From the NCBI GenBank assembly GCA_013399895.1, contig VXBA01006141.1, positions 7,308 through 71,307 of the forward strand: a DNA stretch of 64,000 nt. The letters are read 5' to 3'. Shown here in pieces: positions 56,488 through 64,000 of the stretch. The notes beneath the pieces are model-generated. The model did not search any database and was not told the DNA's origin. It worked only from the letters and a program-made list of their open reading frames with translations. The stretch comes from Serilophus lunatus. Its lineage: Eukaryota > Chordata > Aves > Passeriformes > Eurylaimidae. Positions within the stretch are counted from its first letter, which is position 1. Each line of letters begins with the position of its first letter. The translations under genes were made by a program, and so were the position numbers.

Positions 56488-59400
56488 TACAGCTCTTTGA
56501 GAGCAGGGTTCATGCACATCTAGGGTTTTAGATACAGTCATTGCTAGGATTATTAAGATACATCAAAATCAGGCATAGAATGTATAGAATATGTTGTCTA
56601 AAAATTTTGAGGGTAATAAAATGCTTTATTACAGTTGTCCTGACTTGCAGAAATGTCTATGAAAGGAGTATCCTTTCCCTAAAATTAAGCCAGCAATTGG
56701 ATGGGAAAGTTATATATGGGGTTTTTTTGTGTCATAGGACACTCAAAACTGAATGGAGACAATAAATAAATTCATTTTGTGTAGATGATCAAAAAAATGT
56801 ATATGGCTACAACTTTAATTTCTTCTCATTTGATCCCAAGTTGAATTGCAAGCTTTGGGCTGATATGCTCCAAATATCAGATTACAACAATCTTCTCTGA
56901 CTTGGACTGTGGAAAATGATCCACTTTTTGCAAACCTTTGAAAATTAACATCCCTAACAAGTACAATCAGCTACATTGCAGAAAAATCATGCATAAACTA
57001 AGTTAGAAACAAATGATGATTTATCAAGGTGTCAGATGTCATGTGGTGATGGATGAACAACAAAGATGCAATAGTACAGTTCACATACTCATTGAAATAC
57101 TGTATCTTCATCAGCAATATATTCCTATGGCTTTTGGAAATTACATTAAAAGCTCAGAAGAAATAACTTCTGCTTTGCACGCTTCACAGTCTTATTGCAT
57201 CCAAACTTTCTGTTGCAACTTGTTACAAATTGTCCAAAATATGTAGTAGTAGTGATTTTATCTCCTACACTGACTGCAGTGAAATTTAGAAAAGGGTTTA
57301 TGAACTCTGTTCGATGTTCGTTCATAGTCAGCTTAAGGGACTCATCATAACTGCAGCCTTTAGGTACTTGGACAACTTCAGCATTAATAACGAATATAAT
57401 AATGATTTTTATGTATGTGAAAGTGAATGTGTCTCCTAATATCTTAAAACGGGTTCTTCTGTAACAACATTGCAGTGGTCAGAATACACACTCTACATGA
57501 GTCATGGACACACCATGTCAGGACAGTAGAAGATGGTATTGAGATGAAATAATACAATATTGCACTTTTCCCCCTATCTTTTCAGAGAAATAGCATCACT
57601 GGTTTCAACACTGGTAAAAGCCGCTATATAAATACTCTACGGATTGAATTTCCTCTTTAACTACAAAACCACTTCACCTAAGACAAGAACAATTGTTTTC
57701 ATAAAATTCATCAGTCCCACAAGGGATTATTCTGAAAGACAGGGAGTAAAAATTATCTGCATTACAATTTAATTCTACATATTATTTACTGAATCAAGCC
57801 AGAAAAGGTTACAATATTATGTGAACAATGAACCATAGGGAATGGAAGAACTAATCAGGATATGATTACATAAGATTCCACGATCAGCTCATGATAGCAT
57901 CTCAAAACTGCTGACTTCAAAGGAGTAAAAATTATTTCAAATGTTGTTGCTAAACTTCCCCTGCAACCTACCTATCTTGGGATTGCACTTCAAATTTTCT
58001 TACTTTCTTCCTCATCATCATTACTCTTATTTTTATACTGTATTTTCCATGTGGAATTAGAGATAGTTTCTGAACAGACAGTTCCATGAGAAAAATATTT
58101 CTTGACATCTTTTATAACAAAGGTTCTCCTATTATGTAACCTGCATGTAATCTATATTTTTGAGGAGAGAAATTTGTTAGCCAGCATTTCCAAAAAAGGT
58201 ATGAATTACACAGGTATTTTGTTTGTTAAATGCAACTGTAATCATTTAAATTTGATTAGCTTTGGGGAAAATTGAGAATCAGTTTTGTAAAATTAGGATA
58301 TCACAGTATAATAAAAAGTAATTTTTAAGATCCATTTTCATGTTATTTGATATACTTTTTCAGATTTCCAAAATAGCTCCTTATACATGCAAAACTCCAT
58401 TAAATGTCAGCTGCATAGAAACAGAAAATGAAACTATTGACACTATTTCAGAAACTTCACCACACTGTTTCCAGGGCTTTCTCTTATTGAACCTGTGCAG
58501 TATTTCTAGACAAGTAGTAACATAATAGCACCTCATGTCCAGTTCATGTTAAATGTTTAATAAGAACTAAACAATATTTTCAACTAACTTCCAGGAAAAT
58601 ATAAAGATTACAAAAGGCTTGTTTGGCCCTAAATCTCTTACCAGAAGATGTCAAGTTAAGTGATCATAACACTTTTCTTTCAATTAGGCCAATTAATGCC
58701 AGCATTTGTTCCCAGCAGTCTTCGCAATCTTAACAACTGTTCAGTATGGAAACGCTGCTTCAAGGCAAGTACAGAGAGGCACGGCTTTTTGCATCCTTTT
58801 CCTTTCCTTACACACAAGCATAGAGCTAGTCTCAATAAATCTGTGTGATATATTTTATCATCCTTGACAAGAACTGGGGGAGTGGGAGTTTCCCTCCAAG
58901 AGACTATTCAGTTCCTATTGGAAATGCATGTTTTCATTTTGGGAGGTCCGGTCTACACATTTTAGTCTTCATGGTGGGTAATCTGTTTTATTACAGGGGG
59001 TGTGAATAAAGCGTACCTAATTTTCTGCTGCAGTGCATCGTCTTGTTTCCCTGTCTGTTGAAACTAAAAGCTGCCTGCTAGGCTTACTGTTCTGGTGTAC
59101 TGAAGCTTGAGGAGAGCAGTGTGCTGGAAAACGAGATATAAGGATCAAAAAAGGTCAGGGAAGATGAATAAACTAATCAGAAACAAGTAGTCCAGTTATC
59201 AAAGGAAGTAATCCTCTATTTTTTCTACTCAGGAAGGAGATCAGTAGCTTACTGTTTTTGTCAAAAATTATCAGGTCTTATTATCTTATAACCTATACTA
59301 CTGTAGATCTTACACAAGTCTTTCATACCAAGTAAAAAAATAAACATTTTGTCTGTGAACCAGAAATAGAGGGACTTTCACTGGGCTCCAACTCTGAATT

Positions 59401-62400
59401 TTTGAGATAAATCAAATGTTAATCTTAAGCAAATTTATGTGGTATTGCAGGGTTTTCCATTGGCTTTTAAGGGCTTTGAATCAGGAACTTGGTGTATCGT
59501 GTCTTTTTAAAGGAAAGATTTTTCTCAGTCCTTTACTTCTCTCCATCTCTGTCTCTATTTTCTTTAAAATAGTCACATTATATTTCATTGTCATGCTTTC
59601 TGGTCGACTGAAATCTGACACTGGAATTACAATTCAGAGTTGACAGAAATGTTTCATTGACTGTAGTTGAACTGACCCATAGATTTATTTTACTAATCAT
59701 AACTTTTTTATTGAGTTAATTCTATATATTTAATTAGAAACAATTCAGCAAGGAAAATCTATTAGAGTGAAACTAGAATACGGATCTGTTGAATTTGTTC
59801 TTGCAAAATGAGGAAATTTGTAGCAAAGAATTAAAACATCAGAGCTTATGTGAAAAAGTGAAATACACTACAGAAATTATCCTCAGCATTAATCAGAAAT
59901 GAAAGAACATGATCTTCCTGATTATAAATTGACCAAAAAAATTTTCAAGTTACTAAATTTTCTGTAGTTAATCCTGTTGTTATTCAAAAGAGTCTAACAA
60001 AATTTTGGCAATATGGTGTTACTTTGCACCCAATTTCGAATGGCACCACAAGTGACAAGATGAGTGAAGAAGCAGCTGAGTGCCCAAGGTCAAAGACTGT
60101 TTCAGACATTTTCATGATTTCTCTGAATTTCTATTATTGGAAAAGAGGAAAAATATTTTCTGTGATCGTTTCCATAAGTGAAGATCTTCAGACAATGCAC
60201 AAAAGTTTAATGAAAGACTATCAGATGGAGTTAATTTTAAACTAAAATACATGTATATAAAAATAAAGAGAATTCCACATCCACAGAGAGGTCTCACATT
60301 TCAATGCATTACACCCCAGATATCCTGTTTCAGACAGCAGCTTACACAACTTTCAAATACATCATTGAGTATTTAGGTCTTGCTGCTGTAGAATGGTTTG
60401 AAATAGAAAGAGTTATATTCAGTAAATATTTCACAGAATGGAGGAAAAAGAGAAGAAAACATCTTCTGCCACAAGACAGAAAGATAATTAAGGAATGGTT
60501 GAAACACAAAACAAAAGAATATGCTCTGAAACTAACAAGTTATTTGTATCATCTGATGAGATCAAATGTCATTAAAGCTCCTGTAGGCTCTAATCAGAAT
60601 TCCAGGGTATTAAACAAAAAAATGTGGAAGTTCCTTATCTGACTTAAATAACCTACAGACCATCACTAATGAAAAAATCTCAATATACAATGCTCTTCAA
60701 TTTATCCACCCTCAAAACTCCTCAAGCCCTGACACCACCTCCCCCCAGGGCTCCAAGAAGCTGTTTAGCATTGAAGTGAGATATATTATCTCAGTTAAAT
60801 GAATAGATCATGTTATATGCTACAAGTTCATTGGCTTACCTTGACAGTCAATTGTTCTTCCTTTAACCCTATGTGACTCTTTCTCATTTTCCTATAGGAA
60901 TTTCCATTTTTAGTTTAAAATGATGAAATTTTGCTCCCATTTCTATCAGTGAGAGTTTTGCAATTAGTAATAGTTGAAAAAACAGGATTTCACATGATGT
61001 CTGTGTGTCCCAAAACTCATTCCTGCTGATCCACAAGCAATTCCCTTATGAGATAATTAAATGGGGTCGATGAGAGTCTATTCTGTTCTAATCACTAACT
61101 GAAATTATCAGAGTGTAAGCCACAGACGGCTATCGCTCCTGGCCACAGGTATTTTCATACAGGCTGAAATGAATACTCTTACTGCTTGGCTGGAGGGCTT
61201 GACAGTGAATTTTCAAGCGGTGGAGTACAGGGCAGTTTAGGTCCCTAGGTACAGGAAGAAGTGCCTGGAGCGGATGGTAAGGCTGGCTACACCAGATCAC
61301 CCCAGAGCTTAGCTATGCTGCAGCTGTCCCTCCTGGTGGGTTTGTAAGCTGTCTAGGGAACTGGTGCCGTGTATCCATCCACACACTATCCCTAGATCTC
61401 TCCATCCTCTCAGCTGCATGCAGTGTCTTGTAGTCTCAGTCATTTGAAACACTGAGTGGCATAGAGGAAAAGTTGTGCACCCTTTTGCATTAAATGACAC
61501 TACTAGCATCTCCTTCCAATACCTTGCACTAATTCTTAAGGGAAAAATTGTGTGTAGTAAAGCGTTCAGCTGTGCTAGGCATTTGACATTGTTTTCCAAT
61601 GTACACACTGTTATTTTTTTATGTTAGTGTTGACAAGGTTGAAGACATTCATGTTGACCTGGTCATTTCCTTGAAAACAGTACAAAAGAAGTGCTTTCTT
61701 TCAAAAATAACAATTACAAAAAGAAAGGGCAATAGCTTTCTGACCCTTTCTGTTAGGGCACTTCATTCATATCAATAATAGGAAGAAAACCATGCAGCAT
61801 TTGTATGTTGATATTGAATCATTGGTGAAGATGTGGTGTGATGTGATGTGATAAGAGAGTGGATGAAATTGATTCAAAAGAAAAATCATCAAAACACTTT
61901 CAAACAGAGATCTTAACAGAGCTCTCAGGAATAACAATTCTTGCATTCCCTTTTATAATTATATCCAGTTTTTATCAGGCTCTTTCTGAAGTCTAAATAA
62001 ATGCCCTTATTGTGTGGCTTCTGGCTTACATCTTGCAGAAGATACAGGTTCTAGTTCATCATTAAAAACAAATCCTAGTTTTATGAGCCATATAAAGAAT
62101 AAGACTGCCCATGGCTATAATTGAGTTGCTGGTTTTTATCTCACTACAGTCTGCTGGATGTCTCTCTAGCTATAAAATAAGTAATTTTACAAAGACCCTG
62201 CGGTGAACAGAGCAAGACTTTTGGCTTTCTAGTTATTAAGTTCCCTGTTTTCTCCGCTTTTTTTTTTCAGAGGTATCAGATGCAAATTAGGTTTATAGTT
62301 TCTCTTATCTCTTTGTTCCTTTCAAAGCTGAGATTGATAGCTTTAAGGAGATCAAAGTCAATTTTCAAATGTATCCCAAATTGATAATCTCCAGACTATC

Positions 62401-64000
62401 ATACACCTTGTACTCAGAGCAAAAATCTAAAATCCATAATGACATGAACATGGTAAATATGGTTCTTCTGTTAGATTAAGTAAAAGTAGATTATCCAGGT
62501 TTTTTAGACTTCAAAGGCCTGTCCTTTTAGTTGGGTTTCTTTAAGGTCTCAAAGGCACTCTGCACTCCCCTTTGTGTAACAATAATAAAAGACACTGCAG
62601 CAAGAACTTGAGAGGATCTTTTTCTGCTAACATTGCAGTTTCAAAGATAAACAGACAAAAAATTTTAAGAAAAGTAGGGGCATTTCTATTTTATTTAAAG
62701 CAAATATAGAAGCATAATGTGCATCACAAGTGGTTTGTACTTCATACCTGTCAGTAAATAGGTATTAATCTGTTGTTTTAGATATTCTGGCTGAACAGGT
62801 TACCAACTAAAAGAGAAAAAAAATAAAGGGATCTTGTATTCTCTTTCTATGCCAAGAAAAATAAAGGAGAGAAATGCACACTTCCAATAGAGTGCAAAAT
62901 CTGCAGGTCTAATCCAAAGCCAGTTCCCACTGACACTAATGAACAGTGACAATATTTCCTAATGTTGGCATTTTGGACTGAACTGCCTGGTGCAAATGAG
63001 ACTACAGTTGGGCCCACAGAAAGTTTCATGACATGTCAAAGCCATTGGTGCAGATCGCATGTACCCACACACCGTCACTGCAGAGTGGCTCTCTGACAGT
63101 GGCAGGGCAGCTGGCAGGTTGCCACATTGCTTCCTGGCTGGCAGCCAGTGGCTCTTATCTGTGCCCTGGTGAGCAGACTGTAACAACTAATGCCAGGTTT
63201 AGGGAGAGGTTTTAGTACAAACTTTATGGGAAAAAGTGTAAGGAAGAGCTACATCCTTTTCTTTCACACAACACATTTTTTTAAGTGCTCAAAGGCACTT
63301 TGGAGAAAAAACATTTTTGATCTTTCCAACTTGTCTGTTCTCTTCCAAAACACAATGATGTTTGTGGGTATGAGCATGTGAGTGGAAGAAAATTATCCTT
63401 TTGTTCAGCATAGATAAATACTTCTGTGATTTCTACATGTTTTTGCATGGGACAGTGCCAGCTAATCTGTTTGTAGGCTGCGAAAAACATTCTTTCCAAC
63501 AACATGTCTTCCTGGCATAGCACCAGGTGACAATTGGATCTCATTTTTGCTCAAAAAAAGTATGTTTTGGTATCCTCTGTGCAGTGCTAGAAGGACCTGA
63601 GTGTTTCCCTTGTGGGAAGTCTATTGCAATGCAACTGATCTTCTCAGACAGCACTTCTGGGAAATATCAGAAACTCTACACAGCACTAAAGGTAGAAGTG
63701 GAGAAGAAAATAGAGGAGTTTCAGTGTTTTTATACTTCAAAAACTCTTAGAGAAACATATTGTGAAAACACTAGACTGTCAAAAGATTTCTCTTCATTGA
63801 CTTGTAAAAAAGCAGCAGTAAGACTGTGCCATCTTCATGTTGCTGACTGCTGTATCCCAATTCCCATATCCAAGGATAAGAAAGTGCATCAGTCTCTCTG
63901 GTGTTGTCACTCAACTGAGACTGCCAGTAAAGGTGTAAATTATTATCAGTTGTCATGATTTGGTATGTGTTATAACATAACATGTAAAAATAAACTGTAA
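56488..64000. other. AT-rich non-coding stretch
   Basis: 7.5 kb with no supportable gene. The longest frames are 60304-60642 (+, 112 codons, Lys/Tyr/Ile-rich) and 63527-63958 (+, 143 codons, Cys- and Lys-rich). Neither shows a domain or splice structure that I recognise, and frames of this length are expected occasionally by chance. Small simple sequences such as gatgtggtgtgatgtgatgt near 61829 occur. Confidence 0.5.

Noticed and set aside
60304..60642. 112-codon plus-strand frame
   Set aside because: Lys/Tyr/Ile-rich composition as expected from AT-rich DNA. No recognised motif or splice context.
63527..63958. 143-codon plus-strand frame
   Set aside because: It is the longest frame outside repeats, but I see no domain or conserved pattern. 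The Cys residues are not in zinc-finger spacing.

Overview
The window looks like nuclear DNA from a bird, most likely a passerine. The evidence is the repeat content. There are at least nine fragments of the avian LINE family CR1, on both strands. There is one tRNA-Ile-headed, CR1-tailed SINE of the kind described from zebra finch as TguSINE1. There are two copies of one long, GC-rich endogenous-retrovirus LTR whose termini are TGT...ACA. Most of the sequence is AT-rich, low-copy, non-coding DNA. I found no protein-coding gene of the host that I can support. The only open frames with recognisable homology are decayed CR1 ORF2 pieces. The window is best read as intergenic or deep intronic sequence.

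Layout: 1-2427 is AT-rich unique sequence. 2428-5345 is a long minus-strand CR1 with endonuclease, linker, reverse transcriptase and 3' end, broken by frameshifts and by an assembly duplication around a single N at 2883. 5444-5750 is a second CR1 tail. 5751-13887 is unique sequence with simple repeats, a CRE-like minisatellite at 9217-9316, a possible terminal exon at 7727-7804 and a candidate conserved non-coding block near 9.7 kb. 13888-18479 holds three plus-strand CR1 copies, the SINE at 15329-15478 and a 73-base gap. 22823-24195 is a complete minus-strand solo LTR with a 5-bp target-site duplication. 24201-31604 is unique sequence with several microsatellites, a second candidate conserved block near 27.1 kb and a small unexplained coiled-coil-like frame at 29922-30056. 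31605-39015 has three CR1 pieces, one of them an RT fragment lacking its 3' end. 39016-49529 is unique. 49530-50283 is a CR1. 51929-52946 is the second LTR copy, plus strand, with a 151-base gap. 52947-64000 is unique sequence with one CR1 at 56068-56487.

How the parts relate: the CR1 copies supply the 3' tail that the SINE shares, consistent with the known dependence of such SINEs on CR1 machinery, but every CR1 copy here is dead. All four assembly breaks fall in repeats or low-complexity tracts. I did not find a new gene system. The items most worth following up are the CRE-like minisatellite, the SINE, the solo LTR and the two homeodomain-site-rich blocks that share a 12-bp motif.
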